Origin: Triglochin maritima
Lineage: Eukaryota > Streptophyta > Magnoliopsida > Alismatales > Juncaginaceae
Length of the DNA stretch: 64,000 nt
Assembly (NCBI GenBank): GCA_963682175.1
Contig: OY821787.1
Coordinates: 13,370,501-13,434,500 of the forward strand
Reading direction: 5' to 3'
The position numbers and the translations under genes are program-made. Positions 43,781-55,629 of this stretch are shown piece after piece (position 1 is the stretch's first letter; each line of letters begins with the position of its first letter). A model generated the notes under the pieces. That model saw nothing but the letters and a program-made list of their open reading frames with translations, had not been told where the DNA came from and did not search any database.

Positions 43781-46132
43781 ACAACTCATTATTGCTTCCA
43801 ATCTTGATAACGACTAGGAAGCTACCCTTAAGTTTGTTCTTTTAGAGAACAAAGAGGCTATTGGGTGGTCTTTGAATGATGTCAAAGGAATAAGCCCTAG
43901 TATTATGCAACACAGGATCCACATGGAAGAGGATTCTCGACCTCGACGGGACCCACAACGAAGGTTGAATCCTATACTGAAAGAAACCATCCAAAAGGAG
44001 GTTCTTAAGTGCTTGGATCATGGTATAATATATCCAATTTCTGATAATTTATGGGTGAGTAATGTCCATGTGGTTCTCAAGAAGTCAAACATGACGGTCG
44101 TTGAGAATAAACATAATGAGCTTATACTGACACGTCTGCAAACTGACAGGAGAATTTGCGTTGATTATCGCAAGCTCAATGCGGCAACTCGGAAAGATCA
44201 TTTTCCATTGATCAGATGTTGGAAAGGTTGGCCGGTCATGAGTACTATTATTTTCTCAATAGATACTTCGTCTACAACCAAATTCGCATAGCCCTCGAGG
44301 ATCAAAAGAAAACCACATTTATATGTACCTTTGGCATGTTTGCTTATCGTCGCATGATCTTTTGTTATGTAACATGTCGGTTACATATGAAAGGTGTATG
44401 ATTAGTATCTTCTCCTATATGGTGGAGTGTTTCCTTGAGATTTTGATGGACGACTTTTCCATATTTGGCGCTCCTTCGATGAGTGTCATCATCACTTGGG
44501 CCTTGTCCTGAAGCGATGTCATGAGAAAACAACTCGCTCTTAATTGAAAGAAATATCACTTCATGGTTAAGCGAGGAATCGTACTTGGACATGTGGTCTG
44601 AAGTAGGGAAATTAAGGTCAATCTCGCCAAAGTGGGTCTTCTTGTAAATCTCCCACCACCACGTAATGTGAAGGATATTTGTGCCTTTATAGGGCTTGCT
44701 GGATTTTGTCTGTAGTTCATTCAGGATTTTAGTCAAATTGCTCGACCTCTCACCACTTTATTGGCTAAGGATGCCAATATTGAGTTCACACCAGATTGCC
44801 ATCATGTCTTTTTGACCTTGAAGAAAGAGCTAACTTCGGCTCCCATAATTAAGGCACTAGTGTGGACCGAACCTTCGAGTTGATGTGAGATGCATCTGAC
44901 TTTCCTCTGGGATCCGTGCTTGGGTAAAGATTGGACAAATTGCCTCATGCGATCTATTATGTCATTAGAACACTCAATGATGCCCAATTGAACTACACTA
45001 TGACCGAGAATTCTTAGCAATCATATTCTCTTTGGAGAAATTCCGGTCGTACTTGATTGCCTTCCACGTGGTAATCTACTCTGATCACACAACCATCAAG
45101 CAACTCATGGGGAAGAAAGATGTCAAATCTCGACTGTTGAGATGGATCTTGTTGTTACAAGAATTCGATCTCAAGTTTTGGGACAAAAAAGGGTGTGACA
45201 ATGTAGTAACAGATCACTTGTCTCACCTTGACACGACCAACCCACATGACCAAATTATCAATGAAAAATTCCTTACGAGCAATTGTTCACGATCAAGGAT
45301 AACCCCCAGTTTACTGACATTGTGAACTACCTCGTCATCGAGCAACTTCTTGTAGGTTTGTCGAAATCTTACCAAGTAAATCGTATGTCAGATTCTTTCA
45401 CTGGGACAACCCCTATCTATTCAAATTCTGCTCTGACCAAATTTTCAGGTCAGATTATATGGGCGGTGTGTCCCATATAATGAGTTCTAAAGTGTGCTCC
45501 AATTTTTCCATTCTGAGGCATGTGGAGGACTTTGGAGCAAAGAAAAGTGCCACAAATGTGCTCCAATCTGGATTTTACTGGTCATCGCTATTCAAAGATA
45601 CTTACAATTTTTGTAAGTAGTGTGATAGGTGTCAGTACATTGGCAGAATAGGACAGCAAGATATGATGCCTTTGAAAAATATCCTCGTCGTCGATATCTT
45701 CGATGTATAGGGCATCGACTTCATGGCTACCTTCCCAATCTCTTTTGGGAAGGCTTATATTTTGGTGGTTGTTGACTATGTGTCTAAGTGGAGTTGAGGC
45801 TATCCCAGCAAAGACCAACGACAAGAAGGTGGTCACCAAAATTTTAAGAGACATTTTCACACGATTTTGTACACCTCGTACCATAATCAATGACCGGAGC
45901 ACCCATTTCTGTAATCGCTCCTTTGAAGCACTTATGAGGAAGTATTCGATCACCCACAAGCTTAAAACTCCATATCATCCGCAAACCAATGGGCAGGTTG
46001 AAATTTCTAACTGTCAATTAAAGCAAATACTTGAGAAGATGGTTAATTCCTCACGGAAGGAAATGTCTACTAAGCTTAATTACACGTTTTGGGCTTTTTG
46101 CACCACGTCTAAGACCAATTTTGGTATGTACC
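43781..46132 (+). pseudogene. Athila D reverse transcriptase, RNase H and integrase start
   Basis: RT pieces at 43872-44291 and 44216-44520, including a MDDFSIFG active-site segment near 44450. RNase H is continuous at 45032-45325 with 'VIYSDHTTI', keeping the Asp that A has lost. Integrase pieces at 45480-46132 have 'IINDRSTHF' in place of the usual SDR and 'NGQVEISN' with the Glu. The frame is cut at 46132 by copia element E. Confidence 0.85.
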
Positions 46133-47681
46133 TGTAGGATTTTGTGTCCCTATGTATGTATATATTTTTAAAAATTTAATACAACATACAAGATCGATTT
46201 TCATATTTTCAACAATTTTTATATACATAGTTTTGTGATTATTCTAATAACATGTAATCCTACATTTATTAAAATAAATCACAAAGGTAGAATCATACAT
46301 AAAGGTTCTCTAACACCTTCTTGAAGATTCGGAGTCGCGTTGCCTGTTGAATCGTCCACGGATTTGCCTCCGAGTGTTCACCAAACTCTAAACAAGATTA
46401 GAGAGAAAGGAGCTAGCCAATCAATCTCTAACAAGGTTTAGAATCTAGCTAATAACCCCTCTTTAAGCTCCTGAGATTCTTATCTCCAAACTTAAATTTA
46501 CTAAGAGATTTTCGCGGTGATTAGGGAGAGATTAATGAGAGAAAGATTTTTGCATTAGTTATTAAACAAGTAGGAGTATGGGTCCTTTTATAGTCTCCCT
46601 AACATCCTTATCAAGAGTTATTATTTACCCATGATCTCTTGCTTATTCTCTCCCAAAATTAATCTCTAATTTCCACATAATCACCCACAAAAAACGTTTT
46701 AATTAAATCTGGAATTAATCCACTCATGATTTAATTAATCTGTTAATAATTCAGGCAGAATCGTTCTTGTTCGGTAGACCGAGTATTATTCGGTCAACTG
46801 AACCATTCGGTTATAACACGTGTTCGGTGCACCGTGAGCTAGACGGTCGACAAAATCCGTATGAGAAAAATTCCCTAGAAGAATTCGGACGAACCACGTC
46901 TTTTACTCGGTCTACCATTGACCCACCAGAATCGCTCCTGGGACATAGTCATCGGATGACCGTGTCACCTTCGGTCCCTTGCCTCATGATATTAAGAATA
47001 TATACAAAGTAGAAATGTGTCATCTTTGTATTATATTCATTTCTTAATCTCTTTAAGCTAATTATAACTATGTAACTTAACTCAAGTTACATTGTGCACA
47101 TTATAATTTTGCTTTATCAAGGGGCTCACTAATATCATCACTCAATTAAGAGGGGCAACGATAATCGTTTGACTAGCTATCTTTTCCAGCACAAGTCATG
47201 TTCAACCAACTATTGCCTTTATCACTATACTCATTGATAGCTTTTGACAATAATCAAATTAAGCACTTCTTGAGTGAAAAGATATAAGTCTCATATCTTA
47301 GGATCCAACACACAGTAAAAACATTAATGACACGAAACACAATTCCATAATGTTTTACTTGTTATGTCTATTCAATATATAAAAGTAATCTTTTCCTCTT
47401 TTATATACTCGTGTCGTCAATTATTTGTAGAGCTACAACGATCGATGACCAACACGACAATCTTATCTCGGTTATTAATGTTCCATGTTAATCACCATGA
47501 TTGTGAATAACTTTTGATTTATGTAAACCATTATCTTGTAGAGCTCTACGGTTAAGGACCAAGCGCCTCTTCCTTAACACTTCCAAAAGACGAATACCAC
47601 AATCAAGGAACAAAATGTTTACACATTCAATTCATAATAATTGACATATAAAAGTCAAACTTTTAGAACACATTCCTTTCA
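46133..47681 (-). repeat. Copia E, 3' LTR (internally deleted)
   Basis: 1549 bp; plus strand TGTAGG...CCTTTCA. Lacks about 613 bp present in the 5' LTR; the junction is near 46976, where CTTCGGT meets CCCTTGCC. The lost part includes most of the CGGTYNACCG-type motifs. Confidence 0.9.
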
Positions 47682-47693
47682 ATCTCCCACTTG
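47682..47693 (-). other. Polypurine tract (copia E)
   Basis: The minus strand reads CAAGTGGGAGAT immediately before the LTR start TGAAAGG. Confidence 0.85.
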
Positions 47694-47762
47694 TTATCAA
47701 AGTTTTCTTTCACATACATTCTCAATGTATAAAACAATAATAACTAGGGTAACCCTATCTAA

Positions 47763-48473
47763 TCACTCATCAAGCCAATCCACATGGTTCCTCAGACCCA
47801 TGGACTCAAAATGCATTTCGCCCTTGGCTTGGGATAAAGGTTTGGTGAATGGATCAGCTGTGTTGTTGTTTGTGTCCACCCATAACAGATTTATTTTGCC
47901 CTCGTCGATGAAGTCACGTGTGACAAAGTACTTACGATCCATGTACTTCACTTTGTGGTGCGATTTGGGATCCTTGATTTGCGAGATAGATGCACTATTA
48001 TAGCAAAATAGCTCCACTGGTCCCTCGCACGAGGGAACTACTCCAAGCTCTTCAAGGAACTTCTTAATCCACACTCCTTCCTTGCTCACTTCAGCGACAT
48101 CCATTACTTCAGAAGCGGTGGTTGAGTCGGCTGTAGTGCTTTGCTTCCAACTACGCCAACTCACAGCTCCACCATTTAGAAGGTAGACGTATCCTGATTG
48201 CGACCTTCTATCGTCAGGATCACTCATGAAACTCGCATCCGAATAGCCCTCGGCTATTAACTCCCTTTGTCCTCCATAAAGAAGAAACTTATCTTTGGTC
48301 CGGTTAAGGTACCTTAGAATATTCTTGACTGCAGTCCAATGCTCAGGACCTGAGTTGAATTGGTGATGACTTGTCACGCTTAGAGCATACGAGACATCGG
48401 GTCTTGTGCAAGTCATCGCGTACATGATCGATCCTATTGCCGAAGCATAAGGGATATCTTTCATGTACTCCAA
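47763..48473 (-). pseudogene. Copia E RNase H
   Basis: A 236-codon frame with the copia RNase H blocks: 'ASAIGSIMYAMTCTRPDVSYAL' (connection), 'GYSDASFMSD' with the first Asp, 'GGAVSWRSWKQSTTADSTTASE' and a 'DRKYFVTRDFI' end. In the usual ADSTxEAEY block the Glu is shifted (TASEV). A stop just upstream (48495-48497) separates it from RT. Confidence 0.9.
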
Positions 48474-48494
48474 GTCTTTACGTGATTCAGCACG

Positions 48495-49567
48495 TTAAGA
48501 CTTCTTGAGTTGCACACCCATACTCATTGGTACATTGCCCTTTTTGGAGTTGTTCATGCTGAACCTCTCCAAGACCTTGTCAATGTATGTACATTGACTT
48601 AGGCCAATGAGTCTACGGGATCTATCTCTATATATCTTGATTCCCAAGATGTATTGAGCCTCACCCATATCTTTCATCGAAAATGCAGATTTCAATGAAC
48701 TTCTCGTTTGCTCAAGCAAAGGTATATGATTTCCCATGAGGAGTATGTCATCGACATATAAGATCAAGAACACTATGTGGCTCCCACTAACCTTCTTGTA
48801 TATACAAGGTTCTTCCTTACTTTGGACGAAGTGAATCTTTTTGACTTCTTCGTCAAAACGCGTGTTCCAACTCCTTGATGCTTGCTTCAATCCATAAATG
48901 AATCTTTGAAGCTTGCATACCTTCTCGCTATTCTTTGGATCTTCAAAACCTTGAGGTTGTACCATGTACACATCCTCCTCCAAGTTCCCATTAAGGAACG
49001 TCGTTTTGACATCCATTTGCCATATCTTTCATAATCATGAAATGCAGCAATAGCGAGCATAATCCGAATAGACTTCAACATGGCAAGCGGTGAAAAGGTT
49101 TCATCATAGTCAATTCCTTGAACTTGAGTGAAACCTTTTGCTACAAGCCTCACTTTGTAGGTTGTCAAGTTCCCATCCATGTCCATCTTCCTCTTGAAAA
49201 CCCATTTATTTTGAATGGCATTTTTCCCTTGAGAAAGGTCAACCAAGTTCCACACTTGATTATCATACATGGATTCTATTTCGGATTCCATGGCCTTGAA
49301 CCATAGTTTGGAGTCATTTCTTTTCATTGCTTCTTGAAAGGTCAAGGGATCATCGATATCTAGTACCATGATTTCATGAAGTCCCAAATACATATCGGGT
49401 TTCTTCCTTTCCCTCGTTGACCTTCTAAGTTCTTTTGGTTCTACGTGTACTTCTCGAACTTCTTCCATAATTTCTTGTGGAATTGGTTCGTGTTCGATTC
49501 TCGAACGTACACTAGGTGGGGAAGATTGAGTTTCTCTCACAATTTCTTGTGAGGGTCTCTCACTCAC
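48495..49567 (-). pseudogene. Copia E reverse transcriptase
   Basis: Two overlapping frame pieces, 48887-49567 and 48495-49016, joined by a frameshift near 49010-49030. Includes 'WVFKRKMDMDGNLTTYKVRLVAKGF', 'DVKTTFLNG' and the active site YVDDILL. Ends at a premature TAA. Copies cDNA in an active element; broken here. Confidence 0.9.
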
Positions 49568-49609
49568 GCTCCCACTAACCCAAGGAACCTCGGTTGGGCC
49601 TTCATGATC

Positions 49610-50361
49610 TTAAATGTCACCATTCATATCATGATCTTGTAGAATATCTTGAGTCTCCTCAAGCACAACTCTACTCCCACTACTTTTTATTCTTTCCAGA
49701 AATTCTTTTTCTAGAAATACGGCATCCCTCTCTACAATCACTCGATTGGAGGTTATATGCCAAAAGTAGTATCCTCTTGTCTCACGAGGATAACCTATAA
49801 AGAAGCACTTATCCGCTTTTGGTTGAAGTTTAGTCGACATCAATCTCTTGACGTAGGCCTCACAACCCCAAATCTTGAGAAAATTGAGCTTAGGTGTTTT
49901 ACCACTCCATAGATCATAAGGCGTTTTCTCTACGGATTTGGATGGAACACTATTTAGTGTGTAAGCCGCAGCTTCTAGTGCATATTCAGCTTGACTCATC
50001 ATTCAGCTTGACTCATCATTGATCGAACCATGTAAAGCGGCAATTCAGCTTGACTCATCATTGATCGAACCATGTCGAGTAATGTCCTATTCCTCCTTTC
50101 GGATACCCCATTCCACTGAGGTGTACCGGGAGGCGTGAGTTGTGGTACAATACCACACTCCTTTAGGAATGAGTCAAATTCGGTACTTAAGTACTCACCT
50201 CCACGATCCGTTCGTAGAGACTTGATTTTCTTGTTGAGTTGGTTCTCTACTTCATTCTTGAATTCCTTGAACTTGTCAAAGGATTCACTTTGTTTCTCAT
50301 TAGATAAATATCCCTTTTCACCGTAGTGAAAGCACTCTGTGTTGGGAGTCGGAGATTTCAA
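49610..50361 (-). pseudogene. Copia E gag knuckle remnant fused to integrase C-terminal half
   Basis: A degenerate knuckle (CFHYGEKGY; second Cys, His and last Cys lost) runs directly into integrase 'LRTDRGGEY' (second catalytic Asp) and 'NGVSERRNRTL' (Glu). So protease plus the first part of integrase were deleted. A local duplication around 49984-50075 repeats the TTCAGCTTGACTCATCAT unit three times and disrupts the frame. The rest (50002-49610) is integrase end and the linker to RT. Confidence 0.85.
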
Positions 50362-50454
50362 AGATTTCCCCCTTGAGGCACTCCCATGAGAACCTCCTAC
50401 TCCCTTCCTCTTGATTAACGTATTTTTGGTGAATTTGCATTTACCTTTGGTGAT
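50362..50454 (-). pseudogene. Copia E gag C-terminal strip left of Athila C
   Basis: Lys-rich minus-strand peptide that continues the gag frame interrupted at 57024; GTGAT at 50450-50454 is the duplicated target. Confidence 0.7.
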
Positions 50455-51999
50455 TGTTTAATCGTTTTATATTAACCGCAAGTGCACGGCCGCGTTGAAG
50501 CGGTGGCAAATACGGGTCGTCCACTGGGAGGTGTGTCGACGATTGGTTTGTTCGAAGGCGAGAGGTAAAAAGAAGGAGAGAAAGGTTGGTTACACTAAAC
50601 TACACTAAGATGCAAAAAGGAAATGAAGATAAGCAATAAAACTAAGCCCCAAAGGGGGTAGAGAAATAATGTGAACATAATGAAGTGTGTGTGTGTGTGT
50701 TCATTAAGCTCCTCACAACATGTAGTGCATGAAATCATAAAACTACATCCAACTTTGCCTCCACATGAATTAAGATAAGACTACATCATTAAAACATACA
50801 AGACAATAATTGGAATGAAGCTAAATGAACTCAAGTATAAAGACTAGACCCTACTATGCCTCCACATGAATTAAGATAAGACTACATCATTAAAACATAC
50901 AAGACATTAGCTAAGGTAAAGGCAACAAGAGCACATGCACTACAAATTGTGTTTCCAATATTAACTTCATCCATATCCTAACCTTATCATTCCCCATAAA
51001 ATAGGTCCACTAATCAAAGCATAAGCTAAGCTTCATTCAAGATCATTAGCATATCAAAGATAAGAGTGAAAACTCATTAGATGGTTATGGAAATCATATA
51101 AAGCTCAAGGGATAAAGATAACACACACTTAATACACTACATGATTATATCACATATTTCTCCACCCCCCCCCCCCAAATGGGGATGGAACTACTCACTA
51201 CTCAGTAAACTAACTATATTAACAAAAGAAAGCATAATACTGAAATGAAAGTTAACTAAGAAAGCAATAAGTATTAAAGAAGCTTAAAAGGAAAGGAAAG
51301 ACTAAACAAACATGCACAAATTAAAAGACAAGATTAAAAGAAAGTAGAAGAATTATTTTATTAACAAATGACTCACATTGAAGGTAGCATTCTTCTCCAC
51401 CTTGAGTTTTTGCTTCAAGGCTCACTCCTTAGTAGAGAGAATGCCACCAAGCAATGGGTAATTACAATGGAAGGTGAAGAGTTCTATTTATAGCCATGGA
51501 AAAAGGCAAACCGGGACAATCCCCTGATGTGGGACTAAACAGATACCAAAAATAGCCTAAACATCCTCTAATACATGTGCTGGAGAAATTTTAGCGGCTT
51601 TGGGCCAAAATGGACCGCCAATTGGCAATCTATAAGGTCCGGATCCATCTGGAATTTGTGCTGGGCTTTGCTTAGTGTATTTGGTGGTCTTGGATGCATC
51701 TACTTCGTTTATTTGAGGTCCGACCCGAATAGAATTGCCAAAATACTCCCCATGATGGTGTGGAGTTTTCTGTTTTACTCTTAGGTCCTTCTGTCTTGCG
51801 TTCAGGTCCTTCTCCCTTGCATCTTGGTCCCCAGATCTCACAGTTCAGTCTTTTTTCCCAGCTTTTGAGTCCTTTTATGCTTCATCTCTTCAAACCTATT
51901 TATTCCTGAAAACTAAACATAAAACTCGTAACATAGCATTGTTTAGGTGAAAGATAATGGATATAAGATACAAATATAAGCATGAAATGATGTCAATCA
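50455..51999 (-). repeat. Athila C, 3' LTR
   Basis: 1545 bp. Contains a (GT)n run near 50688-50700, a C-rich homopolymer at 51164-51176, one degenerate palindrome (51612-51630) and the USE/TATA pair. Confidence 0.9.
51485..51535 (-). promoter_or_regulatory. snRNA-type USE (one mismatch) plus TATA box in Athila C 3' LTR
   Basis: Minus strand GTCCCACATCA (51535-51525; last base differs from the consensus), 32 bases, TATAAATA (51492-51485). Confidence 0.62.
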
Positions 52000-52014
52000 A
52001 ATACCCCCACAACT
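52000..52014 (-). other. Polypurine tract (Athila C)
   Basis: The minus strand ends GTGGGGGTATT before the LTR, slightly altered from A and B. Confidence 0.8.
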
Positions 52015-53624
52015 AACTTTTGCTAGTCCCGAGCAAAACAAAGAAAGAGAAAAGCATACGAAAAACAAGAAATCCTAACTCACCGTCGTAGGAATCACGG
52101 TTGCACTTAGCAGGTGCAACAAGCCGTTAAACCTCCTTGTCGCCAAGGAGGAGGAGTGTTGTCTCCTGAGGGTTTTCAGCGGATATACCCACAAAATCCG
52201 AACAAGATGCATTATTCAATCTAGACACTCGACTCGTTGGACAATTTTTTGTCGATCATTGGACGCGGTAATCCTACGGGCTGACTCTATATAGGTAATC
52301 AGTCTACACACCTAATCTAATGAACCATTCGTGCAAGTTGAATAAGGAATTAAGTGAAAGACATGGACAACCTCAACATCCTCAAGTGATACAAAGTGTA
52401 AAGTCCATTAAGGTTCTTATTTGCATTTTTGTTTCTTTTTGTTTCTTTTCTTTTTTTTCCTTTTCTTTTTATTAGTTTGAGCTTCATTCTCCTAGGGTCA
52501 GGTTTCGTGCATCATTGCCCATGAGGACTTACACTATCACGTACAGCTTTCCCCAAATCTCCACATAGGGCAATCCCTACCACCCGTGTAATGAGAGTTC
52601 GGTCGGCGCATCCCAAGTCAGATGACTCGAAAGCACCAGGCACAAAGTCCCTTCAGACCTACTTTCCTGAGTGATAGGAGCCGTGCGAGAAGAGAGAACA
52701 CCTACTCACTTATTTCTTATCTACACATAAACCAAAACCCCTACACTAATGTCTCACAACAGGATTTAGAGGGTCCTTGACTACAACAAACTTCCTTAAG
52801 TTAACAGACACGAATTATTGACTCACTAGGTTCAGGGTGGACTTCATTAAATGTTTGAGCACTGAAACCCTATGATTACTCACCCTCAAGGGAAAACTGG
52901 GGTGCATCCTAACGACTCGATAAATCCTAAAGCCACAGTACTAGATATCCTAATGCATCAAGTTCAAGACAATTTTGGGGGCTTTCTTTTTACTTTTCCT
53001 CTTAACGGTTTTGCACATGCTAAACACACGCAAAACCCACAAAACATTTTCTTTCGCAAACACATGAAGATTTTGAAAGAAATGTGGAAATTTTAAAGCA
53101 CTAGGCAAGTAAAAGAAGACAAGTCACCCAAGGATCATGGCAAGCAGATATATCGATATTAAATGCAGCACACTAACATGACCCTAAAAATGCAAACAAA
53201 AGAAAACAAAATCAAAAGAAAAGACTCGACTATGTACACACGTAAAACACCCCCCAAACCTACTTCATGCATTGTCCTCAATGAATGTGAGCAAAATACT
53301 ACATGGATTTATGCATGAAAAAGGAGAGATCTCACCAACATGAAGTACAAAGGGAAGTTCAAGGTCATGTTGATGGACACAAACCCAAATTACCTCAAAA
53401 CCTGTGAGATCCTAAAGAAAGGATACAAATACATGAAAGAAATAGAGCCCAAATACACAAGGGTTGGGTCTCGCAACAATCGATGCTCACTGAATGAGTC
53501 TTTTATTGTACTTTTTTTTCTTTTTTCTTTTTTCTTTTTTTTCTTTTTTTTATATAACTATGTACAAACATAAGTTCCCATCTTCATTTGTCAAAAGACA
53601 TCAAATGGGAACCTCAAGAGTGGG
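52015..53624 (-). other. Athila C 3' noncoding region
   Basis: About 1.6 kb, homologous to A 18905-20424 and B 36674-38292. Pyrimidine-rich tract 53510-53550. No coding potential seen. Confidence 0.75.
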
Positions 53625-54884
53625 TCAATGCACTTGGAAAGGGAACATGACACCACGCGGGGCCAAAATACGCATGTGTGGCCCCCCTTCACAAAGAGCA
53701 CTAGATGAAATGAGAGGTTCATGAATTGGACGCAAAGGCGTCTCATTCAAAGGATCAAACTGAAAGAGCTTGAACCTCTGAAGAGTTTGGGAAATGAGGG
53801 GCAACGGAAGAAGAGTTTCTCCCGTTGCGCTGCTGAAGTTATGATCGTCAATCCAAACTCTCCAACCAACAGGCTGGTGCGTCGGAACGAGGTCAAGAAC
53901 CTCGTTAGGCATGTCCGACACACCAGGCGAACAAAAATTGGGTCTCATACCCAAGGTATCCTCCAAGGAACTCCTAATACCCTCATGAGCAATGTAGTTG
54001 TTTGATGTTCCATCATTTCCAAGATGATCAGGAACAATAGTAAGAGGCAAACTCTCATCAGGTTGTTTGAAATTGAGGGGACTAGGGAGCTCTTGCTCCA
54101 CTAGAGGAGAGTCCTTAGGAGGTACAACAATAAGGTCATGTGGCTCAAGGGCCGCGGGACAAGAAGATAAGGCACAATCATGTGCCGACTCGTAATGAAG
54201 TTGGTCCATGTTATTCTCAATTGGGATCGAATCGTCCACCAAGTGATCGTGAATTGAAACCCCAAGTCCCTCACACTGACTAGGAGTTTGACTTTGAAAG
54301 ATTGTGCTTTGAATTTGTAGATGTGGTGGTGGCAGTTCGATATCCAAAGATGAATCCTCATGTTGACAAGAAAAGTTACTTTCCTCACGTTCACGTAATT
54401 GATGCGACATTTGACTCATTTGCAGTGCCATATTTTGTATGGACTGTTGAGTGGTTTCCATGAACGTAAGGAAAGTTTGTTTCAAGGAATCAGGTATGCG
54501 GTCAACTATGAGGTCCAAGTCAGAGCTTGGGAAACTTTGGGGTTGGGTGTTGATGGGCTGAGAATGAGTCCAATGATTTGAAGTGGGGTGTTGGTAGAAT
54601 TTTGGGTATTCGGGAGGAGGATACTGGGGTGGAAATGATGTATAAGAATTTGAATACGAATTGTCTCCCCACGAATCCATCCCTCTCGGGTTGTACGAGG
54701 ATGCGTAGTGGTCATATTGAGCATTTTGGGAAAAGGTATGCTCATACTCAGTCACACAATGAAGATTGTCCCAACCAAACGAGGTGTTCGTCTAAGCCAC
54801 CCCAGGTTGCATGGGTCCGGAATACCAGGAAGAATTGTCCTGGTTCCAACAATGATATGGATGGTCGCCCATGTAACCATCCAT
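53625..54884 (-). pseudogene. Chimeric gag/RT-derived frame of Athila C
   Basis: Same frame as B 35483-36673. From the homologous ATG at 54884, 30 codons are followed by a TAG (54794-54792) where B has CAG; from there 376 codons stay open. It lacks about 79 residues including the CCHC knuckle (in-frame loss near 54750), but keeps an acidic middle segment of about 111 residues that B has lost. That segment resembles the Athila A region between protease and RT ('SSCPAALEP' versus 'SSYPVALGP'). The coiled coil, RT-finger-like part and C-terminal tail are nearly identical to B. Confidence 0.75.
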
Positions 54885-55629
54885 CTCAACAAACAACTCT
54901 CGAGTCGACCACTCTCACCACCACGAGACTAAGCTCGCAAAAAGTGCTCGACTCGACCCTAAAATGCTACCAGAGAGTGTAAAGGGGAGGAGACTAAAAC
55001 GTAGAAGTAGGTGAGAAGAAGATGACTCAGAGGAGAAGGGAAGAATCCCTAAAGCTAGCGTGGGTGACAGGATCAGGTAGAAGCCTAACTGGCAAGCACG
55101 GCTCAAACAATGTAAGGCAATGGGTCCTTAGGCTAGACGACGCCTAACTTCGAGGTCACTAGCCTCGACACGCCTCACCTCCCTACAAAGAGGACCACAA
55201 TGCCCAGCAAGTGATACCAGATCCGGAGATCCAGTACCTCCTACTATCGACAAGGTAGGCAACGCTGATCAGGTCATGGCGGTCTCAACTAGATTACTCT
55301 CCTAGTACGTCCCAAATCCTAGGGCCAATGTCTACTTGCTTTTAGTTAAGGCTTGATTACGAGTGATTTTTGGGGCCAAGGAAAGGGTGATGAAATCCCC
55401 CACCTTATCTTTTATAGGACAACCCCTCCTTAGTAGCGTTTTGAGCTTAAATCTAGCAATCAATCACTCTGATCAAACGCTCAACTCACTCTTGTCCTGA
55501 TGCACCTTACTAACTAATGCATGATCGAAACATGCATGAATGAGAGATTTGGGTGCACGTACCTCACGCCAGCAATTAACAACAAAATGTAAAGCAAAGA
55601 AAAGACAAATGCATGCAAGGTCTACACAT
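54885..55629 (-). other. Athila C 5' leader, truncated
   Basis: About 745 bp of leader homologous to A and B. The primer site, expected near the LTR, is deleted. Confidence 0.75.

Noticed and set aside
50455..50541. TGATTG at 50451 as the Athila C left boundary
   Set aside because: Would give flanks TTTGG and GTGAT, which do not match; starting at 50455 gives a perfect GTGAT pair and keeps the interrupted copia gag in phase.
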